64,000 nucleotides of DNA from Streptomyces phaeofaciens (GTDB lineage: Bacteria > Actinomycetota > Actinomycetes > Streptomycetales > Streptomycetaceae), in NCBI RefSeq assembly GCF_014648915.1, contig NZ_BMSA01000024.1:1-64000 (forward strand). The letters run 5' to 3'. The position numbers were made by a program, and so were the translations under genes. The notes under the pieces were generated by a model, which saw only the letters and a list, made by a program, of their open reading frames with translations, was not told the origin of the DNA and searched no databases. Numbering within the stretch: position 1 is the stretch's first letter; every line of letters begins with the position of its first letter. Below are positions 9,017-17,817 of the stretch, one piece after another.

Positions 9017-9936
9017 GCGCGCAGCTCCTTGCCGGTCAGCTCCAGAAAGACGTCTTCGAGGGTGTGCCGCTCCACCGAGATCCGGTCCGGCATCACCCCG
9101 TGCTGCGCGCACCACGAGGTGACCGTCGCCAGCAGCTGCGGGTCGACCTTGCCCGTCACCCGGTACGAGCCCGGGGTCAGCTCGGCGGCCGCGCTGTCGG
9201 CGGGCAGGGCCTTGAGCAGGGAGTTCACATCGAGACCGGGGCGGCCGATGAAGCGCAGGGTGTTCTCGGCGCCGCCGCGGCACAGCGCGTCCGGGGAGCC
9301 CTTGGCGATGACCCGGCCGCCGTCGATGATCGCCACGTCGTCGGCCAGTTGCTCGGCCTCGTCCATGTGGTGCGTGGTGAGGACGACCGAGACGCCGTCC
9401 GTGCGCAGGTCGCGGACCAGGTCCCAGGTGGCGCGGCGGGCCTGCGGGTCGAGACCGGCGGTGGGCTCGTCGAGGAACACCAGCTCCGGGCGGCCGACCA
9501 CGGCCATCGCCAGCGCGAGGCGCTGCTGCTGGCCGCCGGACAGCCGCCGGTACGTCGTCCGGCCGCAGGAGCCGAGGCCGAGCCGCTCGATCAGGGCGTC
9601 CACGTCCAGCGGGTGGGCGTGCAGCTTCGCCACGTGCCGCAGCATCTCGTCGGCCCGCGCGCCGGAGTAGACGCCCCCGGACTGGAGCATCACCCCGATC
9701 CGGGGGCGCAGCTCGGCGGCCTGCCGGACGGGGTCGAGGCCGAGGACGCGCACGGTGCCGGAGTCCGGCCTGCGGTACCCCTCGCAGGTCTCGACGGTGG
9801 TCGTCTTCCCCGCGCCGTTGGGGCCGAGGACGGCGGTGACGCCCGCCCGTGCCGTCAGGTCCAGGCCGTCCACGGCGGTTTTCGTCCCGTACCGCTTCAC
9901 CAGGGCCTGGACCAGGACGACGGGCTCAGTTCGCAT
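9013..9936 (-). CDS. ABC exporter ATP-binding protein
   Basis: A 307-residue ATPase with Walker A LGPNGAGKTTTVE, signature LSGGQQQRLALAMA and Walker B LVFLDEPTAGLD, followed by an H-loop in LTTHHMDEAEQL. The C-terminal 80 residues (ELTPGSYRVTGKVD, TLEDVFLELTGKELRA) are the extension of the DrrA-like exporter subfamily. It is translationally coupled to the permease by a 4-nt overlap. Its conserved position beside ctaA and suf in streptomycetes is from memory, and I cannot tell the cargo. Confidence 0.94.
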   Translation of the reverse strand: MRTEPVVLVQALVKRYGTKTAVDGLDLTARAGVTAVLGPNGAGKTTTVETCEGYRRPDSGTVRVLGLDPVRQAAELRPRIGVMLQSGGVYSGARADEMLRHVAKLHAHPLDVDALIERLGLGSCGRTTYRRLSGGQQQRLALAMAVVGRPELVFLDEPTAGLDPQARRATWDLVRDLRTDGVSVVLTTHHMDEAEQLADDVAIIDGGRVIAKGSPDALCRGGAENTLRFIGRPGLDVNSLLKALPADSAAAELTPGSYRVTGKVDPQLLATVTSWCAQHGVMPDRISVERHTLEDVFLELTGKELRA

Positions 9937-10036
9937 GGCTCAAGAGTCTAGGTTCGCGTGACGGCGCTCCGACCGGCGGGTGCGGGAACCGGCCACCTGT
10001 GGGGGACCACCGGGGGTACTACGGGGGCTACGGGGC

Positions 10037-10891
10037 TCATGGGGCCTCCTGCGCCCCGGTCGGCGGTGTCCGACGGGCGGGGCGGGCAGACGGCGGTTCC
10101 TCCGCCCGTGACCGGTGCAGCGGCAGCCACCGCCGCGCGTAGGCCACGGCGTCCGCGACCGGGAACAGCCGCGCGTCGGCGGCGCCCACCGTCCCCCGTA
10201 CGACCGGCCGGTCCCGTTCGAAGTCGTGGCCCAGCTCGTCGAAGCGGTCGGAGAGGATCGACACCTCGGTGACGACCTCCCAGCCGCCGCCGGGCGCGGG
10301 CCGGCCCACCTCGACGAGCGGGGACTCGATCCGGTACTCGGCCAGGTGGAAGCTGGTGCAGGTGTCGTATCCGGCGCCCAGCAGCAGCACCCGTGCGCCC
10401 CGCTCCTCCAGCCGGGCCAGCGGGCTGTGCTCGCCGAGCCGGCAGTCGGGGGCGTGGCCGTCGAGGATCTCCGCCGCGCGTGGGCCGAGCGCCGCGAACG
10501 ACGTCTGGGGGTGCGCGCTGCGCAGGGCGCCGGGCCAGGTGCGGACGGTCTCGGGGATCACCCCGACGCCCCGGGTCGGGGTGACGAGGGGGTCGTAGGC
10601 GGGCATGGTGGCGCGGATCGTCTCCCACCACTCGCGCGGCACCGGCGGACTGCCCCACACCGCCGGGTCGGACAGGTCGCCCGACTGGGTGGGGACGACG
10701 AGGGTGCCGTGCGGGCCGAGGGCGTCGAGCAGGCCCTGGACGACCGCGACGGCGCCTCCGCAGACCCAGCCGAGTGAGCTGAGGGAGGAATGGACGAGGA
10801 GTGTTTCTCCCGGTTCGACACCCAGGGTCCGCAGCTCGGCCGCGAGGGTCTCGCGGGTGACAAGTGGGCCGGTGGGAGGGGGTGTGGGCAT
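10037..10891 (-). CDS. AAC(3)-family N-acetyltransferase
   Basis: A 284-residue member of the aminoglycoside 3-N-acetyltransferase family. It has ETLLVHSSLSSLGWVCGG at the N-terminus, GTLVVPTQSGDLSDPAVW, then LLLGAGYDTCTSFHLAEY, which are the usual CoA and substrate blocks. Chromosomal actinobacterial members are often not tested for resistance, and some act on other amines (FrbF- or YokD-like), so the substrate is open. It is divergent from sufR and 100 bp upstream of the ABC ATPase on the same strand. Confidence 0.88.
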   Translation of the reverse strand: MPTPPPTGPLVTRETLAAELRTLGVEPGETLLVHSSLSSLGWVCGGAVAVVQGLLDALGPHGTLVVPTQSGDLSDPAVWGSPPVPREWWETIRATMPAYDPLVTPTRGVGVIPETVRTWPGALRSAHPQTSFAALGPRAAEILDGHAPDCRLGEHSPLARLEERGARVLLLGAGYDTCTSFHLAEYRIESPLVEVGRPAPGGGWEVVTEVSILSDRFDELGHDFERDRPVVRGTVGAADARLFPVADAVAYARRWLPLHRSRAEEPPSARPARRTPPTGAQEAP

Positions 10892-10978
10892 GGTTCCGCA
10901 GTGTCCCTGCCAGGCGCCTCGCAGGCCAGTGGATTACTTGCCTTCCTGATCGATCAAAGATCGTTTCCGCAGGTCAGA

Positions 10979-10992
10979 TTAGGTATGCCTAA
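10979..10992. promoter_or_regulatory. Inverted repeat TTAGG-N4-CCTAA upstream of sufR
   Basis: A perfect 14-bp inverted repeat lies between the divergent acetyltransferase and sufR. Its arms are those of the DmdR1/IdeR iron box, but the spacing is shorter than in the 19-bp consensus, so iron control is only a suggestion. Confidence 0.45.
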
Positions 10993-11028
10993 GTGACGCA
11001 GGGCACCGTCCCGCCGTCCGGTCGCGGC

Positions 11029-11065
11029 TTGCCTGCCTCTGAGGAATTACGCAACAATGGCGTTG
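11029..11065 (+). promoter_or_regulatory. suf promoter with SufR operator CAAC-N6-GTTG
   Basis: TTGCCT at 11029-11034 and AACAAT at 11053-11058 (18-bp spacing) could form the -35 and -10. Transcription would then start at or next to the GTG at 11065, giving a leaderless mRNA. The 14-bp inverted repeat CAAC-N6-GTTG at 11052-11065 overlaps the -10 and the start codon. From memory this is the same motif reported for SufR of S. avermitilis, which represses its own suf operon. Confidence 0.72.
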
Positions 11066-11817
11066 TGAAAAACGTCGGCGAGGCTCGGGTGACCCCCGCG
11101 GGGGCGCCTCAGGACGAGCTCGCGACCGGAGAGCGCTCGACGCGCAACCGGGTCGCGCGCTCCATCCTGGACCACGGGCCGTCGACCGTGACCGAGCTGG
11201 CCGGGCGACTGGGGCTCACCCCCGCCGCCGTCCGCCGCCACCTCGACGCGCTGGTCGCCGACGACGTCGTTCAGGCCCGCGAGCAGCGGGTGTACGGAGC
11301 ACGGACCCGCGGGCGCCCCGCCAAGGTCTTCGCCCTCACCGACTGCGGCCGGGACGCCTTCGACCAGTCCTACGACACGCTCGCCGCGGACGCCCTGCGC
11401 TGGATCCAGGAGCGCTTCGGCGGGGACGAGGCGGTCGTCGCCTTCGCCCGCGCGCGGATCGCCGAACAGGCCGCCGCGTACCGCGCGGCGATCGAGGCCG
11501 CGGAACCCGAGGAGCGCACCGAGGCCCTGGCCAGGGCCCTGAGTGCCGACGGGTACGCTGCAACGGCGCGCAGCGCGCCCCTCCCGCAGCACGGCGAGCA
11601 GCTCTGCCAGCACCACTGCCCCGTGGCGCATGTCGCCGAGAAGTTCCCGCAGCTCTGCGAGGCGGAGACCGAGATCTTCTCCCAGCTGCTCGGCACACAC
11701 GTCCAGCGGCTGGCGACCATCGCCCACGGCGACGGCGTCTGCACGACGTTCATCCCCAAAGTTTCATCGACCACCCACAACACATCTGCAAGCACCGCCG
11801 GGAGGAACCCCGCATGA
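11065..11817 (+). CDS. sufR: Fe-S-sensing repressor of the suf operon (SufR type)
   Basis: A 250-residue regulator with an N-terminal winged helix (STVTELAGRLGLTPAAVRRHL) and RGRPAKVFALT wing. The C-terminal sensor holds Cys181, Cys185 and Cys198 (C-x3-C-x12-C), matching the Fe-S ligands of SufR. Holo-SufR represses suf and loses its cluster under oxidative stress or iron lack. I chose GTG 11065 because no Shine-Dalgarno is seen and a promoter fits a leaderless transcript. An upstream GTG at 10993 would add 24 residues. Its stop overlaps the sufB start by 4 nt (ATGA). Confidence 0.88.
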   Translation: MKNVGEARVTPAGAPQDELATGERSTRNRVARSILDHGPSTVTELAGRLGLTPAAVRRHLDALVADDVVQAREQRVYGARTRGRPAKVFALTDCGRDAFDQSYDTLAADALRWIQERFGGDEAVVAFARARIAEQAAAYRAAIEAAEPEERTEALARALSADGYAATARSAPLPQHGEQLCQHHCPVAHVAEKFPQLCEAETEIFSQLLGTHVQRLATIAHGDGVCTTFIPKVSSTTHNTSASTAGRNPA

Positions 11818-13238
11818 CGCTCCCCATCGAGGAGACTGCCCACCCCGAGCTCGAGGGTCTGGGCAACTACGAATATGGCTGGGCCGACTCGGACGTGGCC
11901 GGTGCCTCTGCCAAGCGCGGCATCAACGAGGATGTCGTCAAGGACATCTCCGCCAAGAAGTCCGAGCCGGAGTGGATGACCAAGCTCCGCCTCAAGGGCC
12001 TGCGCCTGTTCGAGAAGAAGCCCATGCCGAACTGGGGCTCCGACCTCTCCGGCATCGACTTCGACAACATCAAGTACTTCGTGCGGTCCACGGAGAAGCA
12101 GGCGGAGTCCTGGGAGGACCTGCCCGAGGACATCAAGAACACCTACGACAAGCTGGGCATCCCGGAGGCCGAGAAGCAGCGCCTCGTGGCCGGTGTCGCC
12201 GCCCAGTACGAGTCCGAGGTCGTCTATCACCAGATCCGTGAGGACCTGGAGGAGCAGGGCGTCATCTTCCTCGACACCGACACCGCGCTGAAGGAGCACC
12301 CGGAGCTCTTCAAGGAGTACTTCGGCACCGTCATCCCGGTCGGCGACAACAAGTTCGCGTCGCTGAACACCGCGGTGTGGTCCGGCGGCTCCTTCATCTA
12401 CGTGCCGAAGGGCGTGCACGTCGAGATCCCGCTCCAGGCCTACTTCCGGATCAACACCGAGAACATGGGCCAGTTCGAGCGGACCCTGATCATCGTCGAC
12501 GAGGGTGCCTACGTGCACTACGTCGAGGGTTGTACGGCCCCGATCTACAAGTCGGACTCGCTGCACAGCGCCGTGGTCGAGATCATCGTCAAGAAGAACG
12601 CCCGCTGCCGCTACACGACCATCCAGAACTGGTCGAACAACGTCTACAACCTGGTCACCAAGCGCGCCGTCGCCTACGAGGGCGCGACCATGGAGTGGAT
12701 CGACGGCAACATCGGCTCCAAGGTGACGATGAAGTACCCGGCCGTCTACCTGATGGGCGAGCACGCCAAGGGCGAGACCCTCTCCATCGCCTTCGCGGGC
12801 GAGGGCCAGCACCAGGACGCCGGCTCCAAGATGGTCCACATGGCGCCGAACACCTCGTCCAACATCGTGTCGAAGTCCGTGGCGCGCGGTGGCGGCCGCA
12901 CCTCCTACCGCGGTCTCGTCGAGATCGGCGAGGGCGCCCACGGCTCGAAGTCCAACGTGCTGTGCGACGCGCTGCTCGTGGACACCATCTCGCGCTCCGA
13001 CACGTACCCCTACGTGGACGTCCGCGAGGACGACGTGTCCATGGGCCACGAGGCGACCGTCTCCAAGGTCTCCGAGGACCAGCTCTTCTACCTGATGAGC
13101 CGCGGTCTGAGCGAGTTCGAGGCGATGGCCATGATCGTGCGTGGCTTCGTCGAGCCCATCGCGAAGGAGCTGCCGATGGAGTACGCGCTGGAGCTCAACC
13201 GGCTGATCGAGCTGCAGATGGAAGGCGCGGTCGGCTAA
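11814..13238 (+). CDS. sufB: Fe-S scaffold protein SufB
   Basis: A 474-residue core of the SufBC2D scaffold on which Fe-S clusters are built. It has the parallel beta-helix region (KGVHVEIPLQAYFRIN, DEGAYVHYVEGCTAPIY) and the conserved C-terminal GSKSNVLCDALLVD, where the cluster-related Cys lies. The helical C-terminus ends LMSRGLSEFEAMAMIV. GGAGG lies upstream of ATG 11814. It is second in the operon, coupled to sufR. Confidence 0.97.
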   Translation: MTLPIEETAHPELEGLGNYEYGWADSDVAGASAKRGINEDVVKDISAKKSEPEWMTKLRLKGLRLFEKKPMPNWGSDLSGIDFDNIKYFVRSTEKQAESWEDLPEDIKNTYDKLGIPEAEKQRLVAGVAAQYESEVVYHQIREDLEEQGVIFLDTDTALKEHPELFKEYFGTVIPVGDNKFASLNTAVWSGGSFIYVPKGVHVEIPLQAYFRINTENMGQFERTLIIVDEGAYVHYVEGCTAPIYKSDSLHSAVVEIIVKKNARCRYTTIQNWSNNVYNLVTKRAVAYEGATMEWIDGNIGSKVTMKYPAVYLMGEHAKGETLSIAFAGEGQHQDAGSKMVHMAPNTSSNIVSKSVARGGGRTSYRGLVEIGEGAHGSKSNVLCDALLVDTISRSDTYPYVDVREDDVSMGHEATVSKVSEDQLFYLMSRGLSEFEAMAMIVRGFVEPIAKELPMEYALELNRLIELQMEGAVG

Positions 13239-13297
13239 CCACCGCTCCGTCCCCCATCAAGCCCCTTACGTAACGGAAAGCGAGCATTACGACAGCC

Positions 13298-14527
13298 ATG
13301 GCTGAGGCTCAGAACGCCCCCACTCTCGGATCCGCTCGAGCGGGGGGACCCCCACCCGCGGGGTCGACCACCGCGGGCGCGATCGCGGTCGCCGCAGAGT
13401 CGACCGTCGCCACGCGCATGAGCGCGCCCCCGTCCTTCGACGTGGCGGACTTCCCGGTTCCGCACGGCCGCGAGGAGGAGTGGCGGTTCACTCCGCTGGA
13501 GCGCCTGCGCGGGCTGCACGACGGCACCGCCGTCGCCACCGGCGGCGGACTCAAGGTCGCCGTCGACGCCCCCGAGGGCGTCGTCGTCGAGACCGTCGAC
13601 CGCGACGACGCCCGCCTCGGCCGGGCCGGCACCCCCGTGGACCGGATCGCCGCCCAGGCCTACTCCGCCTTCGAGAAGGCCGGCGTGATCACCGTCCCCA
13701 AGGAGACGGTCCTCACCGAGCCGATCCGGGTCGCCGTGCACGGCGAGGGCGGCACCGCCTTCGCCCACCAGGTGATCGAGCTGGGCGCCTTCGCCGAGGC
13801 CGTCGTCGTCATCGACCACACCGGTGACGCCGTGCTCGCCGCCAACGTCGACTACGTCCTGGGCGACGGCGCCAAGCTCACCGTCGTCTCCGTCCAGGAC
13901 TGGGACGACAAGGCCGTGCACGTGGCCCAGCACAACGCCCTCGTCGGCCGCGACGCCACCTTCAAGTCCGTCGTGGTCACCTTCGGCGGCGACCTCGTAC
14001 GCCTGCACCCGCGCGTGGCCTACGCCGGCACCGGCGGCGAGGCCGAGCTGTTCGGCCTCTACTTCACCGACGCCGGCCAGCACCAGGAGCACCGCCTGCT
14101 GGTCGACCACAACGTCCCGCACTGCAAGTCCAACGTCGTGTACAAGGGCGCCCTCCAGGGCGAGGACGCGCACGCCGTGTGGATCGGTGACGTGCTGATC
14201 GAGGCCAAGGCCGAGGGCACCGACACCTACGAGATGAACCGCAACCTGGTCCTCACGGACGGCGCGCGCGTCGACTCGGTGCCGAACCTGGAGATCGAGA
14301 CCGGCGAGATCGTCGGCGCCGGCCACGCCTCCGCCACCGGCCGCTTCGACGACGAGCAGCTCTTCTACCTGATGGCCCGCGGCATCCCGGCCGACGAGGC
14401 CCGCCGCCTGGTGGTCCGCGGCTTCTTCGCCGAACTGGTCCAGCAGATCGGTGTCGACGACATCGAGGAGCGCCTGATCGCCAGGATCGAGACCGAGCTG
14501 GAGACCGTGTCAGGATCGGGTCGATGA
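13298..14527 (+). CDS. sufD: Fe-S scaffold protein SufD
   Basis: A 409-residue SufB paralogue and partner in the SufBC2D scaffold. The conserved body starts near FDVADFPVPHGREEEWRFTPLERL and ends with LMARGIPADEARRLVV, mirroring SufB. Residues about 7-20 (PTLGSARAGGPPPAGS) are encoded by a 38-bp dispersed repeat element inserted in frame, so the true ancestral N-terminus is probably shorter. ATG 13298 is used; ATG at 13417 (MSAPPSFDV) would bypass the insertion. The stop overlaps the ferredoxin start. Confidence 0.95.
   Translation: MAEAQNAPTLGSARAGGPPPAGSTTAGAIAVAAESTVATRMSAPPSFDVADFPVPHGREEEWRFTPLERLRGLHDGTAVATGGGLKVAVDAPEGVVVETVDRDDARLGRAGTPVDRIAAQAYSAFEKAGVITVPKETVLTEPIRVAVHGEGGTAFAHQVIELGAFAEAVVVIDHTGDAVLAANVDYVLGDGAKLTVVSVQDWDDKAVHVAQHNALVGRDATFKSVVVTFGGDLVRLHPRVAYAGTGGEAELFGLYFTDAGQHQEHRLLVDHNVPHCKSNVVYKGALQGEDAHAVWIGDVLIEAKAEGTDTYEMNRNLVLTDGARVDSVPNLEIETGEIVGAGHASATGRFDDEQLFYLMARGIPADEARRLVVRGFFAELVQQIGVDDIEERLIARIETELETVSGSGR
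13317..13354 (+). repeat. 38-bp dispersed element, copy 1 (inside sufD)
   Basis: It contains the palindrome CCGCTCGAGCGG at 13332-13343, followed by GGGGACCCCC. It is 37/38 identical to an inverted copy at 57332-57369. It lies in frame near the 5' end of sufD. I recall the same sequence as a frequent short repeat in Streptomyces genomes. Confidence 0.85.
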
Positions 14528-14841
14528 CCTTCGTACGCGCCTGTGGCCTGAGCGAGCTGGAGGAGGACACCCCGAAAAGGGTGGAACTCGACGGCACGCC
14601 GGTCTCGGTCGTGCAGACCGAGGGGGAGGTGTTCGCCATCCACGACATCTGCTCCCACGCGAACGTCTCGCTCTCCGAGGGCGAGGTGGAGGACTGCCAG
14701 ATCGAGTGCTGGCTGCACGGCTCCGCGTTCGACCTGCGCACCGGCAAACCGTCCGGCCTTCCCGCGACGCGCCCCGTCCCCGTTTACCCCGTAAAGATCG
14801 AAGGGGACGACGTGCTCGTCTCCCTCACCCAGGAGTCCTGA
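14524..14841 (+). CDS. Rieske-type [2Fe-2S] ferredoxin of the suf operon
   Basis: A 105-residue soluble Rieske protein related to dioxygenase ferredoxin subunits. The cluster ligands are Cys43, His45, Cys62 and His65 in CSHA and CWLHG (C-x-H-x16-C-x2-H). It sits between sufD and sufC with a 4-nt overlap upstream and 7 nt before sufC, so it is translated with the assembly machinery. A role as electron donor to cluster assembly is inferred from position only. Confidence 0.93.
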   Translation: MTFVRACGLSELEEDTPKRVELDGTPVSVVQTEGEVFAIHDICSHANVSLSEGEVEDCQIECWLHGSAFDLRTGKPSGLPATRPVPVYPVKIEGDDVLVSLTQES

Positions 14842-14848
14842 GGCCACC

Positions 14849-15613
14849 ATGGCAACGCTTGAAATCCGAGACCTGCACGTCACCGTCGAGGCCGACAACG
14901 CCACGAAGGAGATCCTCAAGGGCGTCGACCTGACCGTGAAGCAGGGCGAGACGCACGCCATCATGGGCCCCAACGGCTCCGGCAAGTCGACCCTCGCCTA
15001 CTCCCTCGCGGGTCACCCGAAGTACACGATCACCGGCGGCACCGTGCTGCTCGACGGCGAGGACGTCCTGGAGATGTCCGTCGACGAGCGCGCCCGCGCG
15101 GGCCTGTTCCTGGCGATGCAGTACCCGGTCGAGGTCCCCGGCGTCTCGGTCTCCAACTTCCTGCGCACCTCCGCCACCGCCATCCGCGGCGAGGCCCCCA
15201 AGCTGCGTACCTGGGTGAAGGAGGTCAAGGAGGCCATGGCGCGGCTGAACATGGACCCCTCCTTCGCCGAGCGCAACGTCAACGAGGGCTTCTCCGGCGG
15301 TGAGAAGAAGCGCCACGAGATCCTTCAGCTGGAGCTGCTGAAGCCGAAGGTCGCGATCCTCGACGAGACCGACTCCGGCCTGGACGTCGACGCCCTGCGC
15401 ATCGTCTCCGAGGGTGTCAACCGCGTCCGCGAGACAGGCGAGGTGGGCACCCTGCTCATCACGCACTACACGCGCATCCTGCGCTACATCAAGCCCGACT
15501 TCGTCCACGTCTTCTCCGGCGGCCGTATCGTCGAGTCCGGTGGCGCCGAGCTCGCGGACAAGCTGGAGAACGAGGGCTACGAGGCTTACACGAAGGGTGG
15601 CGTATCCGCGTGA
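14849..15613 (+). CDS. sufC: Fe-S assembly ATPase SufC
   Basis: A 254-residue ABC-type ATPase that drives SufBC2D. It has Walker A GPNGSGKSTLAYSL, signature FSGGEKKRHEILQ, Walker B VAILDETDSGLD and a switch His in LLITHYTRILRYIKPDF. It has no membrane segments, as usual for SufC. GAGGCC upstream of ATG 14849 provides a weak ribosome site. The end overlaps sufS by 4 nt (GTGA). Confidence 0.97.
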   Translation: MATLEIRDLHVTVEADNATKEILKGVDLTVKQGETHAIMGPNGSGKSTLAYSLAGHPKYTITGGTVLLDGEDVLEMSVDERARAGLFLAMQYPVEVPGVSVSNFLRTSATAIRGEAPKLRTWVKEVKEAMARLNMDPSFAERNVNEGFSGGEKKRHEILQLELLKPKVAILDETDSGLDVDALRIVSEGVNRVRETGEVGTLLITHYTRILRYIKPDFVHVFSGGRIVESGGAELADKLENEGYEAYTKGGVSA

Positions 15614-16866
15614 CACAGCTGCCGGGCCTCCTCGACACCGAGGCGCTCCGCAAGGACTTCCCGATCCTCGACCGGGTCCTGCACGACGGCAAGAAGCTCG
15701 TGTACCTGGACAACGCGGCGACCTCGCAGACGCCGCGCCAGGTCATCGACGTGCTCTCCGAGTACTACGAGCAGCACAACGCCAATGTCCACCGCGGCGT
15801 GCACGTTCTCGCCGAGGAGGCCACGGCGCTGTACGAGGGCGCGCGTGACAAGGTCGCGGAGTTCATCAACGCGCCCAGCCGCGACGAGGTGATCTTCACC
15901 AAGAACGCGTCGGAGTCGCTGAACCTCGTGGCGAACATGCTGGGCTGGGCCGACGAGCCCTACCGTGTGGACTCCGATACCGAGATCGTCATCACCGAGA
16001 TGGAGCACCACTCCAACATCGTGCCGTGGCAGCTGCTCGCGCAGCGCACCGGCGCGAAGCTGAAGTGGTTCGGCCTCACGGACGACGGCCGTCTCGACCT
16101 CTCCGACATCGAGCAGGTCATCACGGAGAAGACGAAGATCGTCTCCTTCGTGCTGGTGTCGAACATCCTCGGCACGGTCAACCCGGTCGAGGCGATAGTC
16201 CGCCGTGCCCAGGAGGTCGGCGCGCTGGTCTGCATCGACGCCTCCCAGGCCGCTCCCCACATGCCGATGGACGTCCAGGCCCTCCAGGCCGACTTCGTGG
16301 CCTTCACCGGCCACAAGATGTGCGGCCCGACCGGCATCGGCGTCCTGTGGGGCCGCCAGGAGCTGCTCGAGGACCTGCCGCCGTTCCTCGGCGGCGGCGA
16401 GATGATCGAGACCGTGTCGATGCACTCCTCGACCTACGCGCCCGCCCCCCACAAGTTCGAGGCGGGCACGCCCCCGATCGCCCAGGCGGTCGGGCTGGGA
16501 GCGGCGATCGACTACCTGCAGTCGATCGGCATGGACAAGATCCTCGCCCATGAGCACGCGCTCACCGAGTACGCGGTGAAGAGGCTCGGCGAGGTCCCGG
16601 ACCTGCGCATCATCGGCCCGGCCACGGCCGAGGACCGCGGTGCGGCGATCTCCTTCACGCTCGGCGACATCCACCCGCACGACGTGGGCCAGGTCCTCGA
16701 CGAGCAGGGCATCGCGGTCCGCGTCGGCCACCACTGCGCGCGGCCCGTCTGCCTGCGGTACGGAATTCCCGCGACCACGCGAGCGTCGTTCTATCTGTAC
16801 TCCACGCCGTCCGAGATCGACGCACTGGTCGAGGGCCTGGAGCACGTACGGAACTTCTTCGGCTGA
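15610..16866 (+). CDS. sufS: Cysteine desulfurase SufS
   Basis: A PLP-dependent group II desulfurase of 418 residues that takes sulfur from cysteine as a persulfide and passes it to SufU. The PLP lysine is Lys236 in FTGHKMCGP and the catalytic cysteine is Cys376 in RVGHHCARP. Start GTG 15610 is coupled to sufC. SufU follows 16 nt later, the standard Gram-positive SufS-SufU pairing. Confidence 0.97.
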   Translation: MTQLPGLLDTEALRKDFPILDRVLHDGKKLVYLDNAATSQTPRQVIDVLSEYYEQHNANVHRGVHVLAEEATALYEGARDKVAEFINAPSRDEVIFTKNASESLNLVANMLGWADEPYRVDSDTEIVITEMEHHSNIVPWQLLAQRTGAKLKWFGLTDDGRLDLSDIEQVITEKTKIVSFVLVSNILGTVNPVEAIVRRAQEVGALVCIDASQAAPHMPMDVQALQADFVAFTGHKMCGPTGIGVLWGRQELLEDLPPFLGGGEMIETVSMHSSTYAPAPHKFEAGTPPIAQAVGLGAAIDYLQSIGMDKILAHEHALTEYAVKRLGEVPDLRIIGPATAEDRGAAISFTLGDIHPHDVGQVLDEQGIAVRVGHHCARPVCLRYGIPATTRASFYLYSTPSEIDALVEGLEHVRNFFG

Positions 16867-16882
16867 GGGGCTGGCTGAGATC

Positions 16883-17350
16883 GTGAAGCTGGATTCGATG
16901 TACCAGGAAGTCATCCTGGACCACTACAAGCACCCGCACGGGCGGGGCTTGCGGGATGGCGACGCCGAGGTGCACCACGTCAACCCGACCTGCGGTGACG
17001 AGATCACCCTGCGCGTGAAGTACGACGGCACGAAGATCGAGGACGTCTCGTACGAGGGCCAGGGCTGCTCGATCAGCCAGGCGAGCGCGTCCGTGCTGAA
17101 CGACCTCCTGGTCGGCAAGAGCCTGTCCGAGGCGCAGCGGATCCAGGAGACCTTCCTGGAGCTGATGCAGTCCAAGGGCAGGATCGAGCCCGACGACGCG
17201 ATGGAGGAGGTGCTGGAGGACGCGGTCGCGTTCGCCGGCGTCTCCAAGTACCCGGCCCGGGTCAAGTGCGCCCTCCTCAGCTGGATGGCGTGGAAGGACG
17301 CGACGGCCCAGGCCCTGGGCGGAGCCGACGCCGAAAGGAAGACGGCATGA
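16883..17350 (+). CDS. sufU: Zinc-dependent sulfur acceptor SufU
   Basis: A 155-residue IscU-like protein of the SufU type, which receives sulfur from SufS. Cys37, Cys62 and Cys129 (PTCGDE, GQGCSIS, RVKCALL) and Asp39 are the expected zinc and sulfur ligands. The extra stretch between the second and third cysteines is typical of SufU. GTG 16883 is chosen because it opens the canonical MKLDSMYQEVILDHYK. The frame is open much further upstream inside sufS, which is coincidental. Its stop overlaps the next ATG. Confidence 0.95.
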   Translation: MKLDSMYQEVILDHYKHPHGRGLRDGDAEVHHVNPTCGDEITLRVKYDGTKIEDVSYEGQGCSISQASASVLNDLLVGKSLSEAQRIQETFLELMQSKGRIEPDDAMEEVLEDAVAFAGVSKYPARVKCALLSWMAWKDATAQALGGADAERKTA

Positions 17351-17679
17351 GCGAGACCGTTGAGATGAAGCCGGCCTCTGAGGAAGAGGTCCGCGAGGCG
17401 CTGTACGACGTCGTCGACCCCGAACTGGGTATCGACGTCGTCAACCTCGGCCTGATCTACGGCATTCACATCGACGACGCGAACATCGCGACGCTCGACA
17501 TGACCCTGACCTCGGCGGCCTGCCCGCTGACGGACGTCATCGAGGACCAGGCCAAGTCCGCCACGGACGGCCTCGTCAACGAGCTGCGCATCAACTGGGT
17601 CTGGATGCCGCCGTGGGGTCCCGACAAGATCACGGACGACGGCCGCGAGCAGCTGCGGGCGCTCGGCTTCAACGTCTGA
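17347..17679 (+). CDS. DUF59 (SufT/PaaD-like) Fe-S assembly factor
   Basis: A 110-residue MIP18/DUF59 protein. It has the family core DVVDPELGIDVVNLGLIYG and TSAACPLTDVIEDQ with the conserved Cys. Homologues (SufT, PaaD) help mature Fe-S proteins. It is the last gene of the operon, coupled to sufU by an ATGA overlap, and is followed 27 bp later by a 20-bp terminator. Confidence 0.93.
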   Translation: MSETVEMKPASEEEVREALYDVVDPELGIDVVNLGLIYGIHIDDANIATLDMTLTSAACPLTDVIEDQAKSATDGLVNELRINWVWMPPWGPDKITDDGREQLRALGFNV

Positions 17680-17706
17680 GAGTCCCTCGGACCGGATCTC
17701 CGGACG

Positions 17707-17749
17707 ACACGAGAGCGGCGGCACCCTCGGGGTGCCGCCGCTCTCGTGT
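17707..17749 (+). terminator. Terminator of the suf operon
   Basis: A perfect 20-bp stem with a 3-nt TCG loop lies 27 bp after the last suf gene. It also serves as a boundary to the convergent AbfB-domain gene, whose stop lies at 17818. Confidence 0.88.
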
Positions 17750-17817
17750 GCGTGGCCGCTCGGCCCGTTGCGCGCCGCCGCTCGGCGGCCGGCGCCCGGC
17801 CGCACGGCCGTCCGTCG

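Noticed and set aside
10037..10891. Calling the AAC(3)-family gene a confirmed antibiotic-resistance gene
   Set aside because: Family membership alone does not show aminoglycoside modification, and it is embedded in a conserved chromosomal core region.
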